Shown here: one piece after another, positions 1 to 8,188 of the stretch | Layout of the letters: the number at the start of each line of letters is the position of its first letter | Numbering within the stretch: position 1 is the first letter of the stretch | Assembly (NCBI RefSeq): GCF_003858635.1 | Contig: NZ_RQJO01000008.1 | Location: forward strand, 930,001-994,000 | Reading direction: 5' to 3' | Length of the DNA: 64,000 nucleotides | Source: Larkinella rosea | GTDB taxonomy: Bacteria; Bacteroidota; Bacteroidia; Cytophagales; Spirosomataceae | The notes under the pieces: generated by a model | What the model saw: the letters and a program-made list of their open reading frames with translations, nothing else | What the model was told of the DNA's origin: nothing | The model's database searches: none | Program-made: the position numbers and the translations under genes

Positions 1-1026
1 GAATCCGCTGCTGCGTCGTTCCAGTCCGAAGGTACGGGCATTGGCCTGGCACTGGTTAAAGAGCTGGTCGATTTGCAGGGAGGATCGGTTCAGGTCGAAA
101 GCCACATTGGCGCTGGGACTACGTTTACCGTCCGGTTGCCTTTCCGTCGCGTTTCCCCCGACGATGTTGTGCCTGATTCACCGAAGCCGGTTTTTCTGGA
201 AGCCAACGAAGACCCTCATGAAGCACAACCGGAATCGGCGACCAGGAATGAAACCAACGAAACCCCAACGTTGCTGCTGGTGGAAGACAATCAGGAATTA
301 CTGGAATTTATACGAAGCAGTCTACCAACCCATTACCACATTTACCCGGCCACTAACGGGCAGCTGGGCCTGGAGCAAGCGTTCAGGCAGATACCCGATT
401 TGATCATCAGCGACGTCATGATGCCCGGGATGGACGGTTTTACGCTTTGTCGCCTGATAAAGGAAGATCCGCGCACCAGCCACATTCCCGTCATTTTGCT
501 GACGGCCCGGTCGGCTCTGGAAAGTCGGCTGGAGGGGCTGGCCCAGGGAGCCGACGATTACCTGACCAAACCGTTTCACCTGGAGGAGCTTCGGTTGCGG
601 GTCGCTAACCTGCTGGAACGTCAGCATCGGCTGCGGGAACAAGTGCGGAAAGCGCTAATTCAACCAGACTCACCCAATAACCCGCCGAATACCCCTGCGC
701 CCAATCCCTTTCTGGAACAGCTTTATAAACTGCTGGATACATACCTGGACAATTCGGAATTTGGGGTCGATGAACTCGCGACCCAGATGCACCTGAGCCG
801 CCAGCATCTGCATCGTAAACTCAAGACGTTGACGGGTTTATCGATCTCCGATTTCATTCGTACCTACCGACTCAAACGGGCAACTCAGTTGCTGGCGCAG
901 GGGCAACCGGTTAGTCAGACAGCCTACGCGGTGGGCTTTGAGAGTCCGGCTCATTTCAGTCGGAGTTTCCGGCAGCTTTATGAAATGACGCCTTCGGAAT
1001 ATGCCACTCGACACCTTCCAAAGTGA
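1..1026 (+). CDS. Hybrid two-component system sensor/regulator, 3' part (HTCS type)
   Basis: The gene is cut by the window start; 341 codons are visible. The reading frame opens inside a histidine-kinase ATPase domain (G box GTGIGLALVKELVDLQGG at codons 11-28), followed by a CheY-like receiver domain with acidic pair ED, phospho-acceptor Asp in SDVMMPGMDG (codon at 412-414) and conserved Lys in LTKPF, and ends with an AraC-type DNA-binding domain (VDELATQMHLSRQHLHRKLK, then the second helix-turn-helix up to the stop). Kinase, receiver and AraC output in one chain is the Bacteroidota HTCS layout, usually membrane-bound sensors of carbohydrate or envelope cues. The sensory part lies upstream of the window, so the ligand cannot be guessed. 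It is convergent with the next gene. Confidence 0.93.
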   Translation, partial: ESAAASFQSEGTGIGLALVKELVDLQGGSVQVESHIGAGTTFTVRLPFRRVSPDDVVPDSPKPVFLEANEDPHEAQPESATRNETNETPTLLLVEDNQELLEFIRSSLPTHYHIYPATNGQLGLEQAFRQIPDLIISDVMMPGMDGFTLCRLIKEDPRTSHIPVILLTARSALESRLEGLAQGADDYLTKPFHLEELRLRVANLLERQHRLREQVRKALIQPDSPNNPPNTPAPNPFLEQLYKLLDTYLDNSEFGVDELATQMHLSRQHLHRKLKTLTGLSISDFIRTYRLKRATQLLAQGQPVSQTAYAVGFESPAHFSRSFRQLYEMTPSEYATRHLPK

Positions 1027-1085
1027 CTTTTCAATGTTCTTTCATTCTTAGAAGCGATAAACGCTACCGAGTGGTGAAAGAGCCA

Positions 1086-3353
1086 TCAACCAACCGGCAA
1101 AACGATGATGAACTCCGAGCCTTTACCGGGCTGACTTTCAACCGTTAACGTTCCGTTGTGGCCTTTGGTGATGATGTCGTAACTCATCGAAAGTCCCAAA
1201 CCGGTGCCTTCGCCGGTGGGTTTCGTCGTGAAAAACGGCTGGAACAGTTTTTCTTTCACCGCTTCGCTCATTCCCAAACCGTTGTCGATCACCCGGATTT
1301 CGACCTGACGACCAGCGGTTTTTGTCCGGACCTTCACCTCCGGCTGAAACGGCTCCGATGCGGTTTTCTGTTTGGCCTGAACGGCGTAAAAAGCGTTGTT
1401 GAAAAGATTCAATAAAACGCGCCCGATTTCCTGCGGCATCATTTCCACCTGCCCAATCGTGGGGTCAAAATCGGTCCCTAACGCACAGTTGAACGAATTG
1501 TCTTTCGCCCGCAACCCGTGGTAAGCCAGTCGCAGGTATTCATCACACAGCGCGTTGAGGTTCGTAGCCTGCCGTTCGCCCGAACTGCTGCGGGAATGCG
1601 CCAGCATATTTTTAACGATCTGGCTGGCCCGGCCACCGTGCTGGGCAATTTTCTGAAGATTCTGCTTCAAATCACCCAAAAGCTCTTTTTCCAGTTCCGC
1701 GTCGCGATCCGGTTTTTGTTGTTCGTCTTCAAGCTCGGTCACCAGCTCGACACTGACTTCCGAAAAGTTATTGACGAAGTTCAACGGGTTCTGAATCTCG
1801 TGCGCAATTCCGGCGGTCAATTCGCCCAGCGACGCCAGTTTTTCCTTGTGAATTAGCTGATTTTGGGTGGTTTTCAGTTCTTCGAGTGAGGTTTTGAGTT
1901 GGGCGGTTCGCTCTTCCACCTGCTGTTCCAGTCGTTCGTTCTGGCTGGCAATGATGCGGTTTCGTTCAATTTCGCGCTCTTTTTCGAGTTGCTCTTTTTC
2001 AATAGCCTGTTGAGTTACCCGCTTGCGGGCCATATTATACCGGTTGAGCAGCGCCCCGGAAAAGAAAATAATGAGCCAGGCAAAGCAGGCTCTTTCAATG
2101 TACTCAAGATAATTCCATTGCCCCTTGTATAGATAAGCATCAAAAAAACGTCCGAACAGGTCATTTATCAGCGTGTAAAACCAAAACAGAAACAAGGGAA
2201 TTGTTGCGATCAGCGCATAGCGGGCGTCAAGCGAACCACGTCGGATCATTTTTAGAATGCTAGTGATCAGCAACAGATACGTGATTCGAATCAGCACTTC
2301 GACAGCAAACGCAACTGTCGAGCTGGATAGAATCGGGAAGCGGAACATGGAAAAAAGAATCACGTTCGCCAATGCTGTCATCAACAGGAAAAAGGTAATG
2401 GCCTGGTTTAATCGGGCCAAAGCCGGAACGGCTTGAATAAATTTCCGAATCGACTGGATGAAAAAGAAGAAGAAAATGATGAAGAAAAAGTTGTTTAACA
2501 ACTTAAACAGGTAGGGCTGCTCTGGAAAAATCGTCAGTTGCAGGCTGAAGCCGTTTCGGTCAAGGGTAAAGAAAAACAGGCAAATGGCAAAATAGAGGTA
2601 GACTTTGTCTTTGATTGAGAAAAAGATGTAGAGATTATAGCCGACTGCCAGAACGAGGATGCCGATCATAATGCCCTCAAAAAAATAGTTTTCCCATTCG
2701 CGGTCGACCCGAAATGCTTTGTAAATGGCATGAATACGGTTTTCTTCGGTTTGCAGCCTGGGAGAAAGATAAGTCAATGGTGCTCGCCAAAGGGGATTTT
2801 CGGAGCGTTGATAAAGCGTAAGCTGCTCGCCGGGCTGTAACTGAAAGAATAACCGGTATCGATCAATATCGCTATTATGAACCGGAAGCTGGCTTCTGGG
2901 GATGAGCTCACCCGTTCGCTGATGCTGCCAACGCCCGTTGGTCGTTTGAGTGTATAGATCAAAATAACTGGCATTAAATTCACCCAGAAATAGCTTTAGA
3001 TCGTGGTTTAACGCATTCCTGAGCCGCATACGCATCCAGCAGACGTGCGACTTCCGATTTGGATTATTAAACGCGTCGAAATGAAAGCCGGAATTTTGTT
3101 GCACCTGCTCAAACGTCAAATCGCCCGTTCGGTCTTCCAAAATCTGAAAATGAGCGGTATCGATTTGTACAAAACCGGTATCCGTCTTGATTTCAAAAAC
3201 CGGTGGCCACGCTTGCTGCGCAAAACCGCTGAATGCCAGAACAAGGAATAATGAACAATGAATAATGACCAATAAAAACCGTGCATTTGGCTTTAATTCA
3301 TTATTCATTTCAGGCCGCCGGGTGGTTACTTGTTCATTATTCATTCGTTTCAT
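1086..3353 (-). CDS. 7TM-DISM sensor histidine kinase
   Basis: 755 residues. After a hydrophobic signal (about residues 26-45) comes an extracytoplasmic 7TMR-DISMED2-like beta domain (about 60-200), roughly seven membrane helices (225-440), a coiled coil (445-505), a HisKA dimerisation helix with phospho-acceptor His518 in GELTAGIAHEIQNPLNFVNN, and an HATPase domain (N box LLNLFNNAFYAV, DNGLGMSE, GTGLGLSMSYDI). No receiver domain is attached, so it probably signals to a separate response regulator. The start ATG overlaps the stop of mlaF (ATGA), which supports translational coupling and this start; a second Met at residue 16 is an alternative. The first ~40 residues are encoded by an AT-rich inverted repeat (see 3245-3345). 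Role is inferred from domains only; the stimulus is unknown. Confidence 0.9.
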   Translation of the reverse strand: MKRMNNEQVTTRRPEMNNELKPNARFLLVIIHCSLFLVLAFSGFAQQAWPPVFEIKTDTGFVQIDTAHFQILEDRTGDLTFEQVQQNSGFHFDAFNNPNRKSHVCWMRMRLRNALNHDLKLFLGEFNASYFDLYTQTTNGRWQHQRTGELIPRSQLPVHNSDIDRYRLFFQLQPGEQLTLYQRSENPLWRAPLTYLSPRLQTEENRIHAIYKAFRVDREWENYFFEGIMIGILVLAVGYNLYIFFSIKDKVYLYFAICLFFFTLDRNGFSLQLTIFPEQPYLFKLLNNFFFIIFFFFFIQSIRKFIQAVPALARLNQAITFFLLMTALANVILFSMFRFPILSSSTVAFAVEVLIRITYLLLITSILKMIRRGSLDARYALIATIPLFLFWFYTLINDLFGRFFDAYLYKGQWNYLEYIERACFAWLIIFFSGALLNRYNMARKRVTQQAIEKEQLEKEREIERNRIIASQNERLEQQVEERTAQLKTSLEELKTTQNQLIHKEKLASLGELTAGIAHEIQNPLNFVNNFSEVSVELVTELEDEQQKPDRDAELEKELLGDLKQNLQKIAQHGGRASQIVKNMLAHSRSSSGERQATNLNALCDEYLRLAYHGLRAKDNSFNCALGTDFDPTIGQVEMMPQEIGRVLLNLFNNAFYAVQAKQKTASEPFQPEVKVRTKTAGRQVEIRVIDNGLGMSEAVKEKLFQPFFTTKPTGEGTGLGLSMSYDIITKGHNGTLTVESQPGKGSEFIIVLPVG
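3245..3345. repeat. ATTCATTATTCATT-type inverted repeat inside a coding 5' end
   Basis: AATAATGAACAATGAATAATGA at the left (about 3247-3269) is complementary to TCATTATTCATT (3298-3309) and TTGTTCATTATTCATT (3330-3345). The element lies within the first 35 codons of the histidine kinase; read on the minus strand it encodes MNNEQ, MNNEL and VIIHCSLFLV. Similar arms occur between genes at 35952-36015 and, more distantly, 5843-5917. Confidence 0.6.
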
Positions 3354-4096
3354 GCTTTTGTATCCCGCAGCAGTTTATTCGCGTAAATAAACTCGTTCAG
3401 TTCGGCCACGCTCGATTTCGTGATGGTTGAACTGGTACCTTCCCACAGTTTTTTGCCCTGGTAGAGAAACAAGATCTTTTCGCCGATTTCCATCATCGAG
3501 TTCATGTCATGGGTAATGACCACGGTTGTGATTTTGAACTCATCGGTTATTTCCCGAATCAGCTCATCAATTTTGATCGACGTCAGCGGGTCGAGACCGG
3601 AGTTGGGTTCGTCGCAAAACAGGTATTTGGGATTCATCACGATGGCCCGGGCAATGCCGACGCGCTTTTTCATCCCCCCACTGATTTCCGACGGCATGCG
3701 ATCCGCAGCGGCTTCGAGTCCTACGCGCTGCAAGCAGAATTTGGCCCGGTCGATTTTCTCGGCGGTTCCCATGTCGGTCAGCATGTCGAGCGGAAAACCG
3801 ACATTTTCCAGTACGGTTTTGGAGTCAAACAACGCACCTCCCTGAAACAGAACGCCCATTTCGCGCCGGATGGCCTTCTGCGTATCTTCGTCACCGGTCA
3901 GAAAATCGCGGCCATTATACAACACCTGGCCTTCTTCGGGTTTGACGAGGCCGATCATGCACTTCAGCAACACACTTTTTCCGGTTCCGCTGCCGCCGAT
4001 GATCAAACTCGTGTCGCCGGGCAGAAACTTCCCCGAAATACCCGACAATATGGTGCGTTCACCGAACGTTTTTTGTATGTTTTTTATTTCAATCAT
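3350..4096 (-). CDS. mlaF: ABC transporter ATP-binding protein, MlaF type
   Basis: 248 residues, normal length for MlaF/Ttg2A. Walker A is GGSGTGKS (residues 34-41), the signature is ISGGMKKRVGIARAI, and Walker B is YLFCDEPNSGLDPLTS, with the Asn-Ser-Gly variant D-loop typical of MlaF. It should energise the MlaE permease for trans-envelope lipid transport at the inner membrane. mlaE lies just upstream on the same strand, separated by a 98-bp inverted-repeat element, and the histidine kinase follows with a 4-nt overlap. No MCE-domain (MlaD) gene is adjacent on either side, so the third partner must be elsewhere or absent. Confidence 0.93.
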   Translation of the reverse strand: MIEIKNIQKTFGERTILSGISGKFLPGDTSLIIGGSGTGKSVLLKCMIGLVKPEEGQVLYNGRDFLTGDEDTQKAIRREMGVLFQGGALFDSKTVLENVGFPLDMLTDMGTAEKIDRAKFCLQRVGLEAAADRMPSEISGGMKKRVGIARAIVMNPKYLFCDEPNSGLDPLTSIKIDELIREITDEFKITTVVITHDMNSMMEIGEKILFLYQGKKLWEGTSSTITKSSVAELNEFIYANKLLRDTKA

Positions 4097-4106
4097 GAGT
4101 TGAGTT

Positions 4107-4204
4107 ATTTCGCGAAGTTGAGCGGAGAAGAGCGAAGTTAAGCAGAGGCTTATTGAAAAATAGTTCTCCGCTTAACTCCGCTCTTCTCTGCTCAACTCCG
4201 CGAA
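4107..4204. repeat. Long inverted repeat between mlaE and mlaF
   Basis: Two 40-nt arms, 4107-4146 and 4165-4204, match at 36 of 40 positions with an 18-nt loop. All four mismatches are A/G differences when the arms are compared. Each arm is itself an imperfect direct repeat of a 16-mer (GCGAAGTTGAGCGGAG and GCGAAGTTAAGCAGAG on the left). It lies in the spacer of an otherwise co-oriented gene pair, so it would form a strong hairpin in the mlaE-mlaF transcript. Confidence 0.85.
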
Positions 4205-4217
4205 ACGATTGATTTTC

Positions 4218-5030
4218 TCATAACAATAACTGCGCTAACAGGAAGTCGGCGGCCAGGACGGCGATGCAACTGTTGGTCACGGCGGCTGTCGATGCCTGCC
4301 CCACTTCCAGCGCCCCCCCGGATGTATAATAGCCTTTGAACGACGAAATGGTTGAAATCAGGAACGCAAAGACCACCGATTTAATCAGGGCAAAGGTGAT
4401 GCTGAACGGTTTGAAGTCGGAGCGCAAACCGCTCACATAGTCTTCGGGTGTGATGATGTCGGCGGCTGTTCCGGCGATGTAACCACCGTAGATGGACAGA
4501 AATCCCGCCAGAATGACCAGCATCGGAAACATGATCATCGACGCCAGTACTTTGGGTAGCACCAGATACGAACTGGAGTTGATGCCCATCACTTCCAGGG
4601 CATCGATCTGTTCGGTAATTCGCATCGTTCCCAACCCGCCCGCGATGTTGGAACCGACTTTTCCCGACAAAACGACGCAGGTGATGGTGGGTGCCAGTTC
4701 GAGAATGGTGCTGTCGCGGACAATCACGGCAATGATGGAAAGTGGCACCAATGGACTGACCAGGTTGTAGGCCGTCTGTACGCAGGTTACCGCCCCGATG
4801 AACGTCGAGACGATGGAGACGATAAAGACGGAATTGATGCCGATTTGGACACATTCTTCCAAAACCAGCTTCGAATAAACCCCCAGTTTTTCGCGGTTCC
4901 GGAATAACGAGCCTAAGAAGATAAAATAACGACCGAGATGATGCATGAGCACAAATAACAACAAAACTACCGTAAAGATAGAACGGTTTTGTGCGTATCT
5001 TGCCAAAAACATGAAAGAGTCGATAGTCAT
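4218..5030 (-). CDS. mlaE: ABC transporter permease, MlaE family
   Basis: 270 residues with five to six hydrophobic segments and the MlaE core: EECVQIGINSVFIVSIVSTF near the N-terminus, then GAVTCVQTAYNLV, ELAPTITCVVLSGKVGSNIA, GTMRITEQIDALEVMGINS and YLVLPKVLAS, characteristic of the family. It should form the inner-membrane channel of a phospholipid (Mla-type) transporter with MlaF. The start at 5030 adds about 28 residues ahead of the usual MlaE beginning; an internal Met at MHHLGRYFIFLGSLF would give a more typical 242-residue protein. It is divergent from the SDR gene, with about 60 bp between the two starts. Confidence 0.92.
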   Translation of the reverse strand: MTIDSFMFLARYAQNRSIFTVVLLLFVLMHHLGRYFIFLGSLFRNREKLGVYSKLVLEECVQIGINSVFIVSIVSTFIGAVTCVQTAYNLVSPLVPLSIIAVIVRDSTILELAPTITCVVLSGKVGSNIAGGLGTMRITEQIDALEVMGINSSSYLVLPKVLASMIMFPMLVILAGFLSIYGGYIAGTAADIITPEDYVSGLRSDFKPFSITFALIKSVVFAFLISTISSFKGYYTSGGALEVGQASTAAVTNSCIAVLAADFLLAQLLL

Positions 5031-5091
5031 TAATGAACAATCGGGCGTATTCTATTCGATTGGGCGGGGCTAATGGCGATGAATTGATTCT

Positions 5092-5832
5092 ATGAATCCA
5101 TTATTGGTAGTCACTGGAGGCACAAAAGGCATCGGTCGGGCCGTTGTTGAGCGTTTTGCGGAAGGCGGTTTTGATGTCGTGGTCAGCGCTCGCAGCGAAG
5201 ATGATTTAAGAAAATTAAAGCACGAAATTGAGGAATCGGTAGCGGAGGTCCTGGAAGGATTCGACGAAGCGGTTATTCCAACCATTTTCCCGTTTGCGGC
5301 CGATCTGGCCCAACGCGCCGACGTCAATCGCCTGATTGAGTTCATCCGTTCACTGGCACGCCCGGTTAGTGCGCTGGTCAACAATGTGGGCATTTTTCTG
5401 CCGGGGCAAATCCACAACGAACCGGAAGGAACGTTCGAAACCACGATGAATCTGAACGTGGCCAGCATTTATCACCTGACCCGCGGGCTGATTGGCGATA
5501 TGATCAGACAGCGGAGCGGCCATATTTTCATGATGGGATCGACGGCCAGCGTCACGGCTTATCCGAACGGCGGCTCGTATTGCATTTCCAAGTTTGCGTT
5601 GCTGGGCATGGCCAAAGAACTGCGGGAAGAGATGAAACCATACGGTGTGAAAGTGACGACGCTGCTGCCCGGAGCAACGTATACGGATAGTTGGGCCGCT
5701 TCCGGTTTGCCCGAAGCCCGGTTTATGCAGGCCGCCGACGTTGCCGAAGTGATCTGGTCGGCCTATCATTTATCGGCGGGGGCCGTTGTCGAAGAGATTT
5801 TGCTCAGACCGCAATTGGGAGATATTAAATGA
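5092..5832 (+). CDS. Short-chain dehydrogenase/reductase (SDR)
   Basis: 246 residues, classical SDR. The cofactor motif is TGGTKGIG (residues 8-15), followed by LVNNVG (95-100) and the catalytic Ser150, Tyr163 and Lys167 (YCISK). Arg34 in SARSEDD after the second beta strand favours NADP(H). Family members reduce or oxidise carbonyl and alcohol groups; the closest general type is 3-oxoacyl-ACP reductase-like, but the substrate cannot be read from the sequence. It has no obvious operon partner: it diverges from mlaE and is followed by a palindromic spacer. Confidence 0.88.
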   Translation: MNPLLVVTGGTKGIGRAVVERFAEGGFDVVVSARSEDDLRKLKHEIEESVAEVLEGFDEAVIPTIFPFAADLAQRADVNRLIEFIRSLARPVSALVNNVGIFLPGQIHNEPEGTFETTMNLNVASIYHLTRGLIGDMIRQRSGHIFMMGSTASVTAYPNGGSYCISKFALLGMAKELREEMKPYGVKVTTLLPGATYTDSWAASGLPEARFMQAADVAEVIWSAYHLSAGAVVEEILLRPQLGDIK

Positions 5833-5842
5833 AGGAAAACTA

Positions 5843-5917
5843 AATATTGAATAACGAATGTCGAATAACGAAATCAGAAGTGCCTACTTCGCTATTCAAC
5901 ATTCGTTATTCAATATT
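5843..5917. repeat. Inverted repeat downstream of the SDR gene
   Basis: Arms 5843-5872 and 5888-5917 match at 28 of 30 positions around a 15-nt loop. Inside each arm GAATAACGAA or its near copy occurs twice, so the element is a direct repeat nested in an inverted repeat. It begins 10 bp after the SDR stop and has no T-tract typical of a terminator. Confidence 0.85.
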
Positions 5918-6006
5918 CGCTATTCATTACATTCTTCCTTTGTATCTTGCGCCCTCATCGATAAAAATGAGATAGAAAAGTACATTTAAAACATAAATCT
6001 CCAGTA

Positions 6007-6921
6007 ATGGAATCAGTTCAATATTTGGGTATCGACGTCGGCGGTACGAATGTCAAAATGGGGGTAGTTGACGCACAGAGCGGCAATATTACCAATTTCT
6101 ATAGCCACGATACGGCCAGTTGGCGCGAATCGGGGCATTTTGTCGAACAATTCGCCGATGCCATCGCGCTCCAACTGTATGAACATAAGGAGATTAAGAA
6201 AGTAGGAATTGGATTGCCGGGTATGATCAACCGGGAACGGACCGTTCCCCTCGAAATAACCGCCATTCCCGAACTGAACGGCGTTCCGCTGGTTGAATCG
6301 CTCAATAAACGGTTTCCTGACGTCCAGTTTTTTCTGGAAAACGACGCCAATGCGGCAGCACTCGGCGAATTTTATTTTGCCGACGAAACGATCAACGAAA
6401 ATTACATTTTCATCACCCTGGGAACGGGTGTCGGTGGGGCGGCCATTATCAATAAAAAAGTATTCCTCGGGGGCGACGGCAACGCCATGGAACCCGGTCA
6501 TTTGCCCTCGCGCAACAACCGCGTACTCGAACGGAATATCGGTAAAAAAGAATTGCTGGATTTAGCCAACGACATGCGCCAGGAATTCAAGGGCGAAACT
6601 CAACTGGCGGCTGATGGAAGTATTTCGACAACCAGTCTGGTGGCTGCAGCTGCCATTGGCGACGAACTGGCACTGCAAATCTGGACGGAAGTGGGCGAAA
6701 TGCTCGGCGACGGCCTGGTGTCGCTCATCCGGGTGCTGGACATCAAACAAATCCTGATCGGTGGCGGTTTGTCGGCTTCGTACGACTACATTCTGCCCGC
6801 CGTTCAAAAGCAACTCGACTTCTGGTTAACGCCTTATTACCAAAACGGCCTGTCGCTCAAACGCGCGACGCTCGGAAACGATGCGGGCTTGCTCGGTGCG
6901 GCTTCGCTGTGTTTTGAATAA
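6007..6921 (+). CDS. ROK-family sugar kinase (glucokinase-like)
   Basis: 304 residues. The phosphate motif is YLGIDVGGTNVKMGVVD at the N-terminus, followed by KVGIGLPGM, the catalytic-loop motif ENDANAAALGEF and the glycine loop TLGTGVGGAAI, then EPGHLP and the adenosine-binding ILIGGGLSASY near the C-terminus. These identify an ASKHA/ROK kinase, probably phosphorylating a hexose such as glucose at C6. The usual ROK zinc motif (CxCGxxGCxE after the GH) is missing: GH is followed by LPSRNNRVLE with no cysteine. That variation is seen in some bacterial glucokinases, so activity is still likely; substrate specificity is inferred. Confidence 0.85.
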   Translation: MESVQYLGIDVGGTNVKMGVVDAQSGNITNFYSHDTASWRESGHFVEQFADAIALQLYEHKEIKKVGIGLPGMINRERTVPLEITAIPELNGVPLVESLNKRFPDVQFFLENDANAAALGEFYFADETINENYIFITLGTGVGGAAIINKKVFLGGDGNAMEPGHLPSRNNRVLERNIGKKELLDLANDMRQEFKGETQLAADGSISTTSLVAAAAIGDELALQIWTEVGEMLGDGLVSLIRVLDIKQILIGGGLSASYDYILPAVQKQLDFWLTPYYQNGLSLKRATLGNDAGLLGAASLCFE

Positions 6922-6939
6922 AAATAGATGATTATTAAT

Positions 6940-7020
6940 GGTTGAATGGTTAAAAAGGGTTGGATGGACAGTGAGCCAGAAGCCGTTTTTAACCATTTAA
7001 TCATTTTTAGCCATTTAACC
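6940..7020. repeat. Decayed inverted repeat between convergent genes
   Basis: Arms 6940-6967 and 6993-7020 pair at 22 of 28 positions, built from the phrase GGTTGAATGGTTAAAAA and its complement. It fills the gap between the converging sugar-kinase and murB genes. The lower match suggests an older element than the perfect ones elsewhere in the window. Confidence 0.6.
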
Positions 7021-7041
7021 CTTCAATCCATCCCGCCATTT

Positions 7042-8067
7042 TTAAATGATATTCACTTCCGGATTCAGGCGGATGCCGAACTTGTCTTCGACAGATTGCT
7101 GGACTTTGTAAGCGATGTTGAGGATTTCAGAACCGGTGGCTCCGCCGTGGTTGACCAGCACCAGCGCCTGTTTGGCGTGAACACCCGCGTTGCCGATGTG
7201 CTTGCCTTTCCAGCCGCATTGCTCGATGAGCCAGCCCGCCGGAACTTTCATCGTCAGGTCGCCGGTCGGAAAACCGGGCAGGGCTGGATAAGCGGTTTTT
7301 AGCGTTTCGAACTGATCTTTCGAGATTTCCGGATTTTTGAAAAAACTCCCGGCATTCCCAATTTCGGCCGGATTGGGCAGTTTGCTCCGCCGGATGCGGA
7401 TAACGGCGTCACTGATCGCCTTGATGCTCAGCTTCTCTTCCGTAATGCCCATCGTCGCTAGCGTCTCGCGGATGGCACCGTAGTCAATGTGAAAAACCGG
7501 GTTTTTATTCAGCCGAAAGGTAACGTTGCTGATGATGTACTGGCCTTTGGCTTCGTGCTTGAAAACGCTTTCGCGGTAGCCAAACCGGCATTCGGCGTGG
7601 TTAAAAATCCGGGTTTCGCCCGTTCGGATGTCAACGGCTTCCAAATGATCGAAAACCTGCTCGATCTCCACGCCGTAAGCGCCGATGTTCTGCATGGGAG
7701 CCGCGCCCACGGTGCCCGGAATCAGCGACAGGTTTTCAATACCGGCATAGCCATTTTGAACGCAAAACAGCACCAACTGATGCCAGTTGACGCCTGCACC
7801 GGCTTTTATGAAAACATGCGAGGCATCTTCCCGAACAATCCGAATTCCCTGGATGGACATTTTGATGACCAGACCCTCAAAATCGCGCGTAAACAGCAGG
7901 TTACTCCCTCCGCCCAGAATCAGCTTGGGAGCCATCAGAAACTCGGTTAATTGAAAAAGCGTTCTCAACTGTTCGTCGGTATCGATTTCGACCCAATAGC
8001 GGGCTTTCGCGTCGATGCCAAACGTGTTATAGGATTTGAGCGATACGTGACTCTGAATATCTAGCAT
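7042..8067 (-). CDS. murB: UDP-N-acetylenolpyruvoylglucosamine reductase
   Basis: 341 residues, cytoplasmic FAD enzyme reducing UDP-GlcNAc-enolpyruvate to UDP-MurNAc in peptidoglycan synthesis. It has the FAD-binding ILGGGSNLLF, GIENLSLIPGTVGAAPMQNIGAYG split as in MurB, the FGYRESVFK loop, RRSKLPNP, and the serine proton donor in NAGSFFKNP. The C-terminal part (PAGWLIEQCGWKG, KQALVLVNHGGAT) fits the E. coli-like type I enzyme. The N-terminal NTFGIDAKARYWVEI is the normal family beginning, so the start is secure. Confidence 0.97.
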   Translation of the reverse strand: MLDIQSHVSLKSYNTFGIDAKARYWVEIDTDEQLRTLFQLTEFLMAPKLILGGGSNLLFTRDFEGLVIKMSIQGIRIVREDASHVFIKAGAGVNWHQLVLFCVQNGYAGIENLSLIPGTVGAAPMQNIGAYGVEIEQVFDHLEAVDIRTGETRIFNHAECRFGYRESVFKHEAKGQYIISNVTFRLNKNPVFHIDYGAIRETLATMGITEEKLSIKAISDAVIRIRRSKLPNPAEIGNAGSFFKNPEISKDQFETLKTAYPALPGFPTGDLTMKVPAGWLIEQCGWKGKHIGNAGVHAKQALVLVNHGGATGSEILNIAYKVQQSVEDKFGIRLNPEVNII

Positions 8068-8147
8068 TGATTATGCGTCATAAGGTGGCTCAAAGTAAGT
8101 AAAAAGAAGGGAAAACGTTGGTATTGCTCAACAAGCTAACGGGCAGA

Positions 8148-8178
8148 TTGTTGTATAACCAGATTGTTGCTAAATTTG
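8148..8178 (+). promoter_or_regulatory. Promoter of the SPOR-like lipoprotein gene
   Basis: TTG at 8148-8150 and TAAATTTG at 8171-8178 are separated by 20 bp, an exact match to the Bacteroidota vegetative promoter pattern. A direct repeat CAGATTGTTG (8144-8153 and 8160-8169, period 16) overlaps it. The ATG at 8189 is only 10 bp beyond the -7 box, implying a very short leader. Confidence 0.55.
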
Positions 8179-8188
8179 CGGGTAAGGA

